A stretch of 64,000 bases of DNA from Arachnia propionica (lineage in GTDB: Bacteria; Actinomycetota; Actinomycetes; Propionibacteriales; Propionibacteriaceae). Positions 1 through 9,372 of the stretch are shown here, piece by piece. Each line of letters opens with the position of its first letter. The first letter of the stretch is position 1. The notes under the pieces were generated by a model. The model did no database searches, was not told where the DNA came from, and saw only the letters and a program-made list of their open reading frames with translations. Where the stretch lies: assembly GCF_003859805.1 (NCBI RefSeq), contig NZ_RQZG01000014.1, positions 1 to 64,000 of the forward strand, read 5' to 3'. Position numbers and translations under genes: made by a program.

Positions 1-137
1 ATCATCACTTTGCTTGCCGCCCCCAATCCCACCAGCCCAACGTCCCCGGAGCCGTCAAGTTGGACCTCGTATCCCCACGGATGATAGGCGATCACGGTCC
101 CCCGCTCGCCCTCAAGAGCTTCGTCATCAAATTTCAT
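1..137 (-). CDS. Partial small protein, candidate immunity protein to the adjacent RHS toxin
   Basis: A reading frame starts with ATG at 137 and runs open off the left edge (45 codons seen), beginning MKFDDEALEGERGTVIAYHP. A clear GGAGG lies 6-7 nt before the start. It begins 50 nt after the stop of the RHS toxin gene on the same strand, which is the usual place for the cognate immunity gene of a polymorphic toxin. Its base composition is low in GC like the toxin tail and unlike the rest of the window, so tail and partner probably moved together. I recognise no family in the visible part. The immunity role is inferred only from position. Confidence 0.5.
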   Translation of the reverse strand, partial: MKFDDEALEGERGTVIAYHPWGYEVQLDGSGDVGLVGLGAASKVM

Positions 138-187
138 TGCTCAACCTCCACTATATTCCCTTCCTGCAGGCTCGCAAGAACTCCCTA

Positions 188-3100
188 TCAGTAGTCCCAG
201 ATCCATTCTCGAGACTGAGTCATCTCATTGAATTGCGGGATCTTGTCGGCCGGCACAGCCCACTCCCTTCCCAAGTCCCCGCCCTGGTAAGGGTGACCTT
301 TACCGAAAGCTTCCTCGAATTCGCTGCGCGGAACCTCGAAGCGGGTATAGCCGTTCTCATGGGTTCCAACGTCGTAGTTGGAGTATTCCTGGGCGACCCG
401 TTCATCTCCAACATAAGCAGACCTGTCACCCGACTGGAAGTTGGCTGGGTCAAGACCATGCTCTGCCTCTGCTTGTCCTCTTCCGTTTGGCGGCGTCCGG
501 TACACCGACATCATATCGTCGCCACAGCCGTCGTTGTTGTGGACCAGGACCCACGTCCCAGCTTCGGTGGCCACGTGGTAGTTGTGCAGGCCTTCGACCT
601 CGATGTTGTACACCGTTTGACGGCGGCCCGTGGACTGGATGCTCAGCACCTCGACGGTGTCGCCGTCGGGGGTGCGGAGCTGATCGCCCTCGTGGAGTTC
701 CCCTGCCGGGGTGTAGCCGCGGCCCTCCACGTAGAACGGGTGCGTCGCGGTGGTGGTGACCTCACCCTGCTCGGTGCGCACCACCAGGGTTTCGACGTCC
801 TCGTGGACGAAGGTGCGTGCCACGCTGGCCGCCTCGTTCATCCCGGTCTCGGCGTTGAAGGCCATCACCTCGTCGCCTGCCACCACGTCCTGGATCGGCT
901 TGGCGGAGCCGTCGGCCATCAGCACGTCGGTGTCCTCAGCGAAACAGCCGTAACGGGACACGTCGCTGAGCTTCGCCAGTGCGCCACCGGCACCACCGGT
1001 CACGGATCCTTCGAGCGCGCCCTGACCGGTCGCCGACACGAAGCCCTCCACCGTGAGCGGCTGGCCGCTGGTCAGGTACTGGAAGCCGCCGGAGACCCCG
1101 CCGTCAATACCGCCCTCGATCGCTCCCGCGAGGACGTTGCGGCCCAAGCAGGAGGTGACCCCGGAGGTCATCCTCGCGGCTGCGGCCGCGGCGCCACCAC
1201 CGGCCAGGCCGGTGACCGCACCAACCGCCCCGTCGATGGCGACCTTGCCCCAGTCGACGCTGCCGTTGCTGGACTTCTGCGACCAGATCGACGACCCGGC
1301 CCCCATCGCAGCACCGGCGATCATCGCCGCACCGATCGGACCACCGATACCGGTGCACATCACCGCGACACCGCCGACGATCAGGGCACCCGCTGCGATG
1401 TACTCCCAGTTGTTCGACACCCAGTCGCTGGCCGCGGCCGCCGCGTTGCCCAGGGTCCCGTTGTTGGAGTCCCGGTAGGCCTGCAGCTCGTCCTCGGTGA
1501 TGGGCCTCAGGCCCTGTGGATCGGACTGGTTGACCGGGTCATTGCCCGCGAACGAGTACGGGTTGCCCGCCCACCCGGTGCCTGCCACTGGAGGCCACGG
1601 ATCCGTGGAGAGGAAACCGTGCGTGGTCGGGTCGTAGGTGCGGGCCTGCATCCACTCCAGGCCACCGATGTTCACCCCGCCCATCGAGGTGACCGACGTG
1701 CCCTGCGGCAGCCCGGCCTCGTGAAGGCCCTGGACCAGCCCCCACGGCGATCCTGCCCCGGTGTCACGGCCGTGGGAATCAGGCATCACCCACGCCGCAT
1801 CCCCGCCGCCGGCAGCGGTCAGGGCCGTGGCCGCGAGCGCGTTGACCACCACCGTCGCCCCGATCTGCGCGATCGATGCGGCCGCCGACGCAGAATCCCA
1901 GTACACCGGGGTGTCATCGATGCGTTCCAGCTCACCCAGCGCATCAACGCGCAGCCGCTGGGTGGCCGTGACCATCCGGTCACCATCTGGGCGTACCGCC
2001 GTGATGCGGGCCAGGAAACCCTGCGGGTCCCAGGCGAAGTGCCGCTCGGCGGATGGTCCACGCTCACGCACCCGACGCCCCGAACCGTCGTAGGCGTACT
2101 CGGTGCGCGACCCGTCCGGGGCCGTCGCGGTCAGCAGCTGGCCCCCGGCGTCGTAGCTGTACCGGGTGGTCCGGCCGTCAGCGGTCTCGGCCACCAGACG
2201 ACCATTCGCATCCCACTCGTAGCAGAACTCGGACCCCTCCGACGTGCGACCACCGGTCAGCTGGCCCGCCTCGTCGTAGCTGTACTCGGTGCGCAAGCCG
2301 TCGCGCACCTGGGCCAGCACCCGGCCGTCGGTGTCGCGTTCGATGCGCGTCACCTGCAGGAAACCCCGACGGTTCACCCGGTGCTCGACCACCAGCCCGT
2401 CGGCATAGGTCCACGTGGCGTGCAGCCCGTCCGCCGCGAGGGAGACCACACGCCCCAGGGCGTCACGTTCCAGCACCGCACGTCCCACCCCGGGATGTTC
2501 CAGGGCAGCGACCCGCCCGTTGCCGTCGTACTCGTAACGCGTCACCGACCCGTCGGGGCGCTCCAAGGTGGTGCGACGACCGTTCGCGTCGTAGCCGTAG
2601 CGCACGCCCACGCCGTTGCGCAGCCGCGACAGCAGCTGGCCGGTGGTGTTCCACGCCAACTCGTGCACCGTCTCGCCCTCGACGACCCGCATCGTCCGGG
2701 CCGCTGGATCACGCTCGACCGAGCTCAGCACCTTGCCGTCGGCCAGCGTCATCGACCTGCGACCACGCTCGTAGCGCCACTCCAGGGCGTGACCGTCCGC
2801 ATCGAGGCGACGCACCGGCCGCCCGGTGGCGTCGTAGCTGTACCGGGTCACCCGTCCCAGCGGGTCGGTGACACTCAGCACCCGGCCGAGCTGATCGAAG
2901 GTGCGCTCCGTCCGCCCACCCAGCGGGTCGATCACCGCGACCTGCTGGCCGAGCTCGTTGTACTCGAACCGGGTCACCCCACCCAGCGCATTCGTGGCGG
3001 CGACCAGCTGCCCCGCCTCGTCGTAGGCGAAGGAACGTTTCCCGTTCCACGGGTCACGGATACCGACGATGCGCCCCGCCTTGTCATAGCGGAACCGGAT

Positions 3101-6064
3101 CCGACCCCGGCCCGGCTCGACCCGCTCGACGATACGACCGCACACGTCGAAGGTGGTCATCACCTGGTCGCCGTTCGGCCACAGCTCCTGGGCGATCCGG
3201 CCGTCGGCATCCCGGGTCACCTCGTAGCGCTGCCCACCGGTGCTGATCGTGGCAGCCCAGCGTCCCGCGGCGTCGTACTCGTAGTGGAAGGTCCGCCCCA
3301 TCGGCTGGGTCACCGCCACCACGCGTCCCGCGGCATCGCGTGCGATGCGGGTCACCCCACCCTCGGGGTCCACCGACTCGACCACCCGACCGCACGCGTC
3401 GAAACGACGGGTCGTGGCCTCACCGTCGGCCCCGGCGTCCGAGACGATGCGGCCCAACTGGTCGCGCACCACGTCGACCCGGTTGTCACCGTCGATGAAC
3501 GACAGCGGCAACCCGGTGGGGTCGGTGACCACCTCACGGCGGACCCCGGTGGCATCCGTCGCGCTGGTCATGTACCCCGTCGGGCCGAACTCCATCCGCC
3601 AGGTGGCGCCGGTGGCGTCCGTGCTCTCCACCAGCCGGGACAGCAGGTCGTAGCCGAACGACCAGGTGGAACCATCGGGCAGCTCGACGGCGGTCAGCCG
3701 CCCCAGGTCGTCATGGCTGGAGGTCATGGTCCGCCCCAGCGCATCCGTCGTGGCATGGCGCTCACCGTCGTCGCCGTAGGCCATCACGGTGCGTGCCCCG
3801 GTGGGATCGATCACCGCGGTCATCCGGCCCGCCGCCGAGTGCTCGAACCGCGTCGTGGCCCCGGAGGGATCGCTCCGGGAGACCAGCACCCCGGTGGTCT
3901 CGTCGTAGCGGTAGGTGGTGCGATGCCCGAGCGGGGTGATCGCCGCGACCACACGACCAGCGGCGTCCCGCTCCAGACGCGCGGTGTTGCCCAGCGCATC
4001 GGTGGTGGCGATCAGGTCACCGTGCTCGTCGTGGGTGAAGGCAACCCTCACCCCGGTCGGGTCGACCACCTCCGTCAGCAGACCACGCTGCCACGTGAAG
4101 CGGGTCTCGCCACCACTCGGGTCGACGGCGAGCGACGGGTTGCGGTCCTCGCCGTCATAGCCGTACCGGGTGACCGCGCGCTCACCGTCGGCCTCGACGC
4201 TGACCTCTGTGACCCGGTCCCGGTCGTCGAAGACCCAGTCCTGACGTGCCCCGCTCGGACCCTGCTGCGTGACGCAGCGACCACGCTCGTCGAACACCCG
4301 CACCGTGGTCGAACCGTCACGCTCCGTGACGATCGCCGGGTTGCCGTGACGGTCGTAGCCCGTCGACTGCCGGTTGCCATCGGCGTCGACCACACCGACC
4401 AGCCGACCCCTGGCATCGTGCAGCCACGTGTTGGCCCGGGACCCGTCGGCATCGGCGACCACCGTCACCTGGTTGGTGACATAGGTGAAATGAGTGGTAC
4501 GACCGTGCTGCGAGACCTGGGTCGTCACCCGCCCCCGGTCGTCATAGGTGTTGGCCGCCTCGACGACCCCGTCGGCGTCGGTGACGGTCGCGATCAGGCC
4601 CTCGTCGTTCCATCCGTACGAGCGTCGCCCACCCGGCCCGGATGCGGCGAGCAGCCGTCCGGCCTCGTCGTAGGAGTAGTCGACCCGACGCCCGTCTGAG
4701 GCCTGCACCGCGGCGATGCGCTCGCCCTCCCAGAGCACCGTGAGCCAGCGACCGAACTCATGGCTCAGGCGGGCCAGGCGGCCCTCATCGCGCTCAAAGG
4801 ACACACGGGTTCCGGGGCCGCCGTCGACGGCCAGCAGGACCCCGGTGCTGCTCAACTCGAAGGCCAGGCCGGTGTTGGTGGAGATCCGCAACCCGTACGG
4901 GGCGCTCTCCAGCCACAGGTTCTCACCGACGGCGCGTCCCCAGCCCGCTCCCTCGCGGGGGAAGACCACGACGCGGCCGTCCGGCAGCCGGAACCGGGCC
5001 ACGTCGTCGCTGATCGTCAGCCCACACTCGACCCAGGACGACCAACCGGGCCCGAAGGCACCGGAGGTGGGATCCATCGAGTTGTAGAGGCGCGACCACA
5101 CCAAGGAGGCCGCCGGTCCGGAGAAGCCCAGGTCGGTCTCGTTCTCCAGGAAGTTGCCCGTCGCGGTGTTCACGGGGTCATTCGAGTACCCCGTCGTGGG
5201 CGGGGAACCGTACGCGGTCGGCGGATCGACCTCGATGTCGGTGCGGTTCTCCGCGATCCCCGCAGCCTGGAGTGCGGCGCTGATCGCCGCGTCCGGCAGG
5301 GTGATGACCCCCTCACCTCCCGCGCTCTCGAAGGCCTGGGCCACCACATCCGCCCACTGGGCGTCGAGCTCGTTGGCCTCGAGCCATGCCGTGAAGGCGC
5401 TGATGACACCGGAGGCGTCCAGGGTCGCCCATGAGCACGAGGTGGTGAACGAGGTGCAGTGGTTGGTCAGGGTGGTCGGGTACGAGGTGAGTTCCTGGTC
5501 CGCGGTACGTGTCGACGAGGCGAAGGTCCTGAGGTTCGACGGGCGGGCCGACGACGATCCTCCCGTGTTGGACCCGCCCGAGCCGGGCTGCGGGGTCTCA
5601 GGATTCTTCGGGGCCGGTGAGGTCACCGTCTGGCTCGGACCGGTGTCGGGCAGGTCCGTGACCGGCGGGTCCTCCTCGCCGAACAGGGAGTCCCAGAACT
5701 TGTCCCACCCGTTGCGGTTCGCCAGCCGTTCCGCCCAGGCCCTGGCCTGGGCGCGACGCCCGTTCTCCTCCCGGGCCGCAGTCTCCAGCTCCAACACCTT
5801 GGTGGAGACCAACTTCAAATTGGTGACGATCTCGTCCAGGTCGGTCAACTGCTGGGTGCCGTTGTCCTTGAACACCCGTGAGAAATGCCCCGCGAAGTCG
5901 GTCAGCCCATCGGTCCGGTATGTCGAACGCGAACTGCGTTGTCCCTCCAGCGCGCTGGCGGCGTTGTTGAATGCGGTTCGCAATGACGACGACACCTCGA
6001 AGTCGTACTCGACATCGGGCATCCCGGCTATCTGACCCAAGGATGAAGTGTTGACCGAAACCAT
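188..6064 (-). CDS. RHS/YD-repeat polymorphic toxin with Hint domain and variable C-terminal toxin
   Basis: This 1958-residue protein has the layout of a secreted contact toxin. Residues 1-130 are helical and polar, resembling WXG/LXG-type export regions, followed by a Pro/Gly/Ser linker. A DUF6531-like entry sits near residue 293 (DPVNTATGNF), then dozens of YD repeats (GRxxxxxYDxxG) form the RHS shell. The shell ends near residue 1510 with YSFAGNDPVNQSDPQGL. A hydrophobic Gly/Ala stretch (about 1540-1650) precedes a Hint (intein-like) domain at about 1706-1843, which begins GCFAEDTDVL and ends VLVHN and would cut off the last 115 residues. That tail (YRTP..., RSAYVGDERVAQEYS, REWAVPADKIP) loosely recalls ADP-ribosyltransferase toxins, but this is a weak inference. 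The ATG is preceded by GAGGGG. No secretion genes are in the window. Confidence 0.9.
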   Translation of the reverse strand: MVSVNTSSLGQIAGMPDVEYDFEVSSSLRTAFNNAASALEGQRSSRSTYRTDGLTDFAGHFSRVFKDNGTQQLTDLDEIVTNLKLVSTKVLELETAAREENGRRAQARAWAERLANRNGWDKFWDSLFGEEDPPVTDLPDTGPSQTVTSPAPKNPETPQPGSGGSNTGGSSSARPSNLRTFASSTRTADQELTSYPTTLTNHCTSFTTSCSWATLDASGVISAFTAWLEANELDAQWADVVAQAFESAGGEGVITLPDAAISAALQAAGIAENRTDIEVDPPTAYGSPPTTGYSNDPVNTATGNFLENETDLGFSGPAASLVWSRLYNSMDPTSGAFGPGWSSWVECGLTISDDVARFRLPDGRVVVFPREGAGWGRAVGENLWLESAPYGLRISTNTGLAFELSSTGVLLAVDGGPGTRVSFERDEGRLARLSHEFGRWLTVLWEGERIAAVQASDGRRVDYSYDEAGRLLAASGPGGRRSYGWNDEGLIATVTDADGVVEAANTYDDRGRVTTQVSQHGRTTHFTYVTNQVTVVADADGSRANTWLHDARGRLVGVVDADGNRQSTGYDRHGNPAIVTERDGSTTVRVFDERGRCVTQQGPSGARQDWVFDDRDRVTEVSVEADGERAVTRYGYDGEDRNPSLAVDPSGGETRFTWQRGLLTEVVDPTGVRVAFTHDEHGDLIATTDALGNTARLERDAAGRVVAAITPLGHRTTYRYDETTGVLVSRSDPSGATTRFEHSAAGRMTAVIDPTGARTVMAYGDDGERHATTDALGRTMTSSHDDLGRLTAVELPDGSTWSFGYDLLSRLVESTDATGATWRMEFGPTGYMTSATDATGVRREVVTDPTGLPLSFIDGDNRVDVVRDQLGRIVSDAGADGEATTRRFDACGRVVESVDPEGGVTRIARDAAGRVVAVTQPMGRTFHYEYDAAGRWAATISTGGQRYEVTRDADGRIAQELWPNGDQVMTTFDVCGRIVERVEPGRGRIRFRYDKAGRIVGIRDPWNGKRSFAYDEAGQLVAATNALGGVTRFEYNELGQQVAVIDPLGGRTERTFDQLGRVLSVTDPLGRVTRYSYDATGRPVRRLDADGHALEWRYERGRRSMTLADGKVLSSVERDPAARTMRVVEGETVHELAWNTTGQLLSRLRNGVGVRYGYDANGRRTTLERPDGSVTRYEYDGNGRVAALEHPGVGRAVLERDALGRVVSLAADGLHATWTYADGLVVEHRVNRRGFLQVTRIERDTDGRVLAQVRDGLRTEYSYDEAGQLTGGRTSEGSEFCYEWDANGRLVAETADGRTTRYSYDAGGQLLTATAPDGSRTEYAYDGSGRRVRERGPSAERHFAWDPQGFLARITAVRPDGDRMVTATQRLRVDALGELERIDDTPVYWDSASAAASIAQIGATVVVNALAATALTAAGGGDAAWVMPDSHGRDTGAGSPWGLVQGLHEAGLPQGTSVTSMGGVNIGGLEWMQARTYDPTTHGFLSTDPWPPVAGTGWAGNPYSFAGNDPVNQSDPQGLRPITEDELQAYRDSNNGTLGNAAAAASDWVSNNWEYIAAGALIVGGVAVMCTGIGGPIGAAMIAGAAMGAGSSIWSQKSSNGSVDWGKVAIDGAVGAVTGLAGGGAAAAAARMTSGVTSCLGRNVLAGAIEGGIDGGVSGGFQYLTSGQPLTVEGFVSATGQGALEGSVTGGAGGALAKLSDVSRYGCFAEDTDVLMADGSAKPIQDVVAGDEVMAFNAETGMNEAASVARTFVHEDVETLVVRTEQGEVTTTATHPFYVEGRGYTPAGELHEGDQLRTPDGDTVEVLSIQSTGRRQTVYNIEVEGLHNYHVATEAGTWVLVHNNDGCGDDMMSVYRTPPNGRGQAEAEHGLDPANFQSGDRSAYVGDERVAQEYSNYDVGTHENGYTRFEVPRSEFEEAFGKGHPYQGGDLGREWAVPADKIPQFNEMTQSREWIWDY

Positions 6065-6213
6065 CGTGTCCCCTCAGTGAAGTGTGTGTCTCTCCCAGGA
6101 GGCGTACCGTCACAGGAGTCTACGTGAGGTGAGGGTCAGCCCCGGGGCACTGGTTCCTGCGAGGTGCTCTCCGGCCTTGTCATGCACGACCGGCGGAGAC
6201 GACGGGATCGCTC

Positions 6214-6233
6214 CTCGGACACGACGTGCCGAG
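6214..6233 (-). terminator. Weak hairpin downstream of tenA
   Basis: CTCGG-a-CAC pairs with GTG-CCGAG around a GAC loop, leaving one bulged base. It lies about 40 nt beyond the tenA stop on the minus strand, between the thiamine operon and the RHS gene. There is no T tract, so it may only weakly end or trim the thiamine transcript. I see no other structure in the 207-nt gap 6065-6271. Confidence 0.3.
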
Positions 6234-6271
6234 CAGGACCACCAGGGTGTGGTGCAACTCGCGGGCCGGGA

Positions 6272-6952
6272 TCACAGGGTCCAGGCCTCCAGGTGGTGGC
6301 TGCGCTCCCAGAACAGTTCCTCGTAGCGGGTGGCATCGGCGAAGACACTGAGCATCTGGGTGCGCGTCGCCTCGTCGGCGGACTCGGCCGCCTCGTCGAG
6401 CAGGTCGATGGCGGTCGCCGTGGCCTGCTGGAAGGCCGGGTCGGCGTAGGCCGCCACCCAGGTGCCGTACGGATGCTCCTGCACCGTCGCTGCACGCTCT
6501 GCCAGGTCCAGTCCCACCTGGGCGTAGACCCAGTAGCAGGGCAGCACCGCCGCGACCCCGACGGGGTAGGGTTCGTAGGCGACGGCGGTCTGGATGAAGT
6601 TCACGTACCCGCGGGTCGTCGGTGAGGGGGTGCTCGCGTGGGGGACGTCCTTCAGCAGCGGATCGTTCAGCAGCGCGTCGTGCATCAGGACCTCCGCCTC
6701 GACGGCCTCGCCGGCGCTCCTGGCCCAGAACGCCCGGGCCCGGGCCTGCGGGGCACGGGCCGCGAGTTGGGCCAGGGCCCGGGAGTAGCCGCGCAGGTAG
6801 AAGTCGTCCTGCACGATGTACTCGACGAACCGCCTGGCCTCCAGGGTGCCGTCGGCCAGCTCCACCAGCAGCGGCAACCGGTCGATGCGTTGCCTGATCG
6901 GGGCGATGTGTTGCCAGCAGGCGGCGGAGAAATCGCGGGTGGGCCAGGTCAT
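6272..6952 (-). CDS. tenA: TenA family thiaminase II / aminopyrimidine aminohydrolase
   Basis: TenA hydrolyses the amino group of base-degraded aminopyrimidines to give HMP, so damaged thiamine can be salvaged. The 226-residue product is all-helical with family motifs: FVEYIVQDDFYLRGYSRAL, an internal cysteine in AVLPCYWVYAQVG that fits the nucleophile, and the late ATRYEELFWERS segment. The start MTWPTRDF at 6952 overlaps the thiD stop by 4 nt (ATGA), so translation is probably coupled. An in-frame extension upstream of 6952 lies inside thiD and has no family similarity. It is the last gene of thiM-thiE-thiD-tenA and so comes under the TPP riboswitch. The protein is probably cytosolic. Confidence 0.93.
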   Translation of the reverse strand: MTWPTRDFSAACWQHIAPIRQRIDRLPLLVELADGTLEARRFVEYIVQDDFYLRGYSRALAQLAARAPQARARAFWARSAGEAVEAEVLMHDALLNDPLLKDVPHASTPSPTTRGYVNFIQTAVAYEPYPVGVAAVLPCYWVYAQVGLDLAERAATVQEHPYGTWVAAYADPAFQQATATAIDLLDEAAESADEATRTQMLSVFADATRYEELFWERSHHLEAWTL

Positions 6953-7773
6953 GACGCTCCTTCGACGAGGTGGTTGACCGGTCCGTGACCGGCCTCGGGG
7001 GTGCGGGAGAGCCGCCACGCCGCACCGGCGGCGATGGCCCGGTGCAGGTAGTCACGTGCCATGGTCACCGCATCGACGGTGAAGCCGCCGGTCAGGGCGG
7101 AGGCGGCCGCGACGGCGGAGCTGAGCGTGCATCCCGTGCCGTGGGTGTTGCGGGTGACGATGCGGGCACTGGTGAGGTGCGTCACACCCTCGGCGGTGAC
7201 GAGGACATCGGTCACCTCGTCCCCGTCCAGGTGTCCACCCTTGGCCAGCACCGCCCGGGCCCCGGCCGCCACGAGCTCCCGCGCCTGGGCCTCGAGCTCG
7301 GCGACGGAGCCGGCCGGTGCCCTCCCCAGCAGCACGGCGGCCTCCGGGACGTTCGGGGTGATGACATCGGCCAGGGGGACCAGCCGACTGCGCACCACCT
7401 CGACGGCGTCATCGCTGAGGAGTGCGTCCCCGGAGGTCGCGACCATCACGGGATCGAGCACGATGGTCCCGAACTCCGCCCTGCGTGCGGCCAACAGGTC
7501 GGCCACCGCCGTCGCGATCCCGGAGTTCGTCAGCATCCCCAGCTTGGTGGCGGCCACCGGGAAGTCGTCGATCACCGCCGTCACCTGGTCGGTGACGAAG
7601 GTCGGGTCCACGGCCAGTGCGGCCCGGACCCCGACGGTGTTCTGGACGGTCAGCCCGGCGATGGCGGCACAGCCGTGGACCCCGAAGGCCGAGAAGGTCT
7701 TCAGGTCCGCCTGGATGCCGGCCCCACCGCTGGGGTCCGATCCTGCGATGGACAGGGCCACCTCGGGTGTCAT
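6949..7773 (-). CDS. thiD: Hydroxymethylpyrimidine/phosphomethylpyrimidine kinase
   Basis: ThiD phosphorylates HMP to HMP-P and then HMP-PP, the pyrimidine half of thiamine phosphate. The 274-residue product starts MTPEVALSIAGSDPSGGAGI, the family's substrate-binding start, and carries VLDPVMVATSGDALL and the late anion-hole motif NTHGTGCTLSSAVAA typical of ribokinase-like PfkB/ThiD enzymes. The start at 7773 overlaps the thiE stop by 4 nt (ATGA), and its own stop overlaps the tenA start. It supplies HMP-PP to ThiE, encoded just upstream, and TenA downstream supplies HMP to it. Confidence 0.96.
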   Translation of the reverse strand: MTPEVALSIAGSDPSGGAGIQADLKTFSAFGVHGCAAIAGLTVQNTVGVRAALAVDPTFVTDQVTAVIDDFPVAATKLGMLTNSGIATAVADLLAARRAEFGTIVLDPVMVATSGDALLSDDAVEVVRSRLVPLADVITPNVPEAAVLLGRAPAGSVAELEAQARELVAAGARAVLAKGGHLDGDEVTDVLVTAEGVTHLTSARIVTRNTHGTGCTLSSAVAAASALTGGFTVDAVTMARDYLHRAIAAGAAWRLSRTPEAGHGPVNHLVEGAS

Positions 7774-8420
7774 GCTCTCCTCCACATGCCGATGAGTTCT
7801 TCGGCGGCGCCCCTGGGATCCGGGGCCGCCGCGATGGCCGAGACGACACAGATGCCATCCACCCCGGTCGCGATGACCTCGGCGGCATTCGTGGCGTTGA
7901 TGCCACCGATGGCCACGGCCCGCAGGTGCTCGGGGCGGTGTGCCAGCAGGGCCCGCACCCCGTCGACGCCGAGGGCCGGTGCGGTGTCGGTCTTGGTGGT
8001 GGTCTCCCACACGGGCCCCAGCCCCACCACGTCTGCCAGTCCCTCGGCCACCACCACGGCCAGCTCCTCCGGTGAGTTGACCGAGACGCCGAGCAGTCGA
8101 TCCGCTCCGATGGTGGCCCGGGCCGCCGCGACCTCGCCGTCGTCCTGCCCGATGTGCAGGTGGGTGCCGAACTCCGCCGCGATGTCGACGCGGTCGTTGA
8201 CCACCAGTTCGGCCCCGACGGCCCCGGCGGTGACGGCGGCCGCGATGGCGCGCTGGCAGGCCCGCACCCCGTCGCGGAACTGCTCGTCGGTGGCGGTCTT
8301 GTCACGGAACTGCACCACCGTGGCCCCACCCAGGACGGCCTGCTCGACCGTGCGTGCGACGTGTTCGCGCCCACCGGCGAGGACCGGGTCGGTGACGTAG
8401 TACAGCCGCCAGTCCACCAT
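7770..8420 (-). CDS. thiE: Thiamine-phosphate synthase
   Basis: ThiE joins HMP-PP to thiazole phosphate to make thiamine monophosphate. The 216-residue TIM barrel starts MVDWRLYYVTDPVLAGGRE and shows the expected motifs: VVQFRDKTA (pyrophosphate-binding region), LVVNDRVDIA, GTHLHIGQDD, LLGVSVNSPEE, DVVGLGPVWETTTK and AVAIGGINATNAAEV. The ATG at 8420 shares one base with the thiM stop (TGATG). Together with ThiM and ThiD it forms a complete salvage route from HMP and thiazole alcohol to thiamine phosphate; thiL and the de novo genes thiC and thiG are not in the window. Confidence 0.96.
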   Translation of the reverse strand: MVDWRLYYVTDPVLAGGREHVARTVEQAVLGGATVVQFRDKTATDEQFRDGVRACQRAIAAAVTAGAVGAELVVNDRVDIAAEFGTHLHIGQDDGEVAAARATIGADRLLGVSVNSPEELAVVVAEGLADVVGLGPVWETTTKTDTAPALGVDGVRALLAHRPEHLRAVAIGGINATNAAEVIATGVDGICVVSAIAAAPDPRGAAEELIGMWRRA

Positions 8421-9208
8421 CACGCCTCCTCGATCCGGGCCAGTTCCGTCACCTCGTCGGGGGTCAGGGTGTACAGGGCGTCCCGCCACGCCACCTCGAA
8501 GCTGGCCGGTGCCGAGGAGACATCCCCGGCGACGATCCCGGCGGCGGCGAACAGGGCGTGGGCCGCGACGACGGCGTCGTGCCGGCGGGAACGTGCGGCC
8601 CCGAGCGCAGCGGCAACCGTGGCGCCCAACGAACACCCGGTGCCGATCACCAGGGGCATCAGGGCGTGGCCGCCGTGGATCCGGGTGACCCGGCCCGGGG
8701 AGACCACGAGGTCGGTCTCGCCGGAGATCGCCACCACGCAGTCCTGCTGCTCGGCCAGCTCCTCGGCGGCCTCGAGTGCGGCCTCCACCGGGTCCGTGGC
8801 ATCCACGCCCCGTCCACCGGTGCTGTGTCCCGTCAGCCCCAGGATCTCCGAGGCGTTGCCGCGCACACAGGTCGGGGAGTGCCCCAGCAGGTCGCGGGCC
8901 AGCCCGGTGCGCACCGGCAACGCCCCGACGGCGACGGGGTCGAGCACCCACGGCACCCCGGCCGCCTGAGCGGCGGCGGAGGCGCGTCGCTGGGCCTCGT
9001 GCTGCGCGGCGGACCCGTTGCCCACGTTGATGAGCACCGCCTGGGCGATCCCGGCGAAGATCTCCGCCTCCTCGGGCAGGTCCACCATGGCCGGTGCGGC
9101 GCCGATGGCCAGCAACACGTTGGCGGTGATCTGGGGGACGACGGTGTTGGTGAGACAGTGCACCAGCGGCGTGGTGGTGCGGAGCTCGGTCAGGATCGAT
9201 GCGGTCAT
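8420..9208 (-). CDS. thiM: Hydroxyethylthiazole kinase
   Basis: ThiM phosphorylates 4-methyl-5-hydroxyethylthiazole for thiamine salvage. The 262-residue product has the family start TTPLVHCLTNTVVPQITANV, the motif VGALPVRTGLARDLL, GNASEILGL, and the glycine-rich anion hole VIGTGCSLGATVAA. The start at 9208 follows an AGGGAG Shine-Dalgarno that sits in the last strand of the TPP riboswitch, so ribosome access should fall when TPP binds. It is the first gene of the four-gene operon thiM-thiE-thiD-tenA. Confidence 0.96.
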   Translation of the reverse strand: MTASILTELRTTTPLVHCLTNTVVPQITANVLLAIGAAPAMVDLPEEAEIFAGIAQAVLINVGNGSAAQHEAQRRASAAAQAAGVPWVLDPVAVGALPVRTGLARDLLGHSPTCVRGNASEILGLTGHSTGGRGVDATDPVEAALEAAEELAEQQDCVVAISGETDLVVSPGRVTRIHGGHALMPLVIGTGCSLGATVAAALGAARSRRHDAVVAAHALFAAAGIVAGDVSSAPASFEVAWRDALYTLTPDEVTELARIEEA

Positions 9209-9210
9209 GG

Positions 9211-9300
9211 CGCTCCCTTCGTCAGCATTACCTGCATCAGGTTCAACGGGTGTGTTCTCAGCTCCTGGACCCGGAGCACCCCGGCTGGGTGCAGCGTATC
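9211..9300 (-). promoter_or_regulatory. TPP riboswitch (THI box) controlling thiMED-tenA
   Basis: Read on the minus strand, the leader contains the conserved TPP aptamer blocks in order: GGGGTGC, GCTGAGA, ACCCGTTGAACCTGA and GGTAATGCTGACGAAGGGA. The final GAAGGGAG is also the Shine-Dalgarno of thiM, whose start codon is only a few bases on. This arrangement suggests that TPP binding hides the ribosome site directly, rather than using a separate terminator; no T-rich terminator is visible. The 5' edge is approximate. Confidence 0.93.
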
Positions 9301-9372
9301 AGGCAGGAAGACGTCAAGGTCGGCCACTCGGACATCGGGGGTCTGCCCCTTCGGTCACCCCGAGGTGGTTTC

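Noticed and set aside
14-4699. Long plus-strand open frame opposite the RHS gene (1561 codons)
   Set aside because: Its product is low-complexity and rich in His, Arg, Pro and Gly with no domain; it mirrors the codon pattern of the RHS repeats on the other strand, which has clear YD repeats and a Hint domain.
188-6064. Type VI secretion RHS effector
   Set aside because: There is no PAAR domain or T6SS gene, and the host looks like a Gram-positive actinobacterium; the N-terminal part looks more like WXG/LXG-type export regions.
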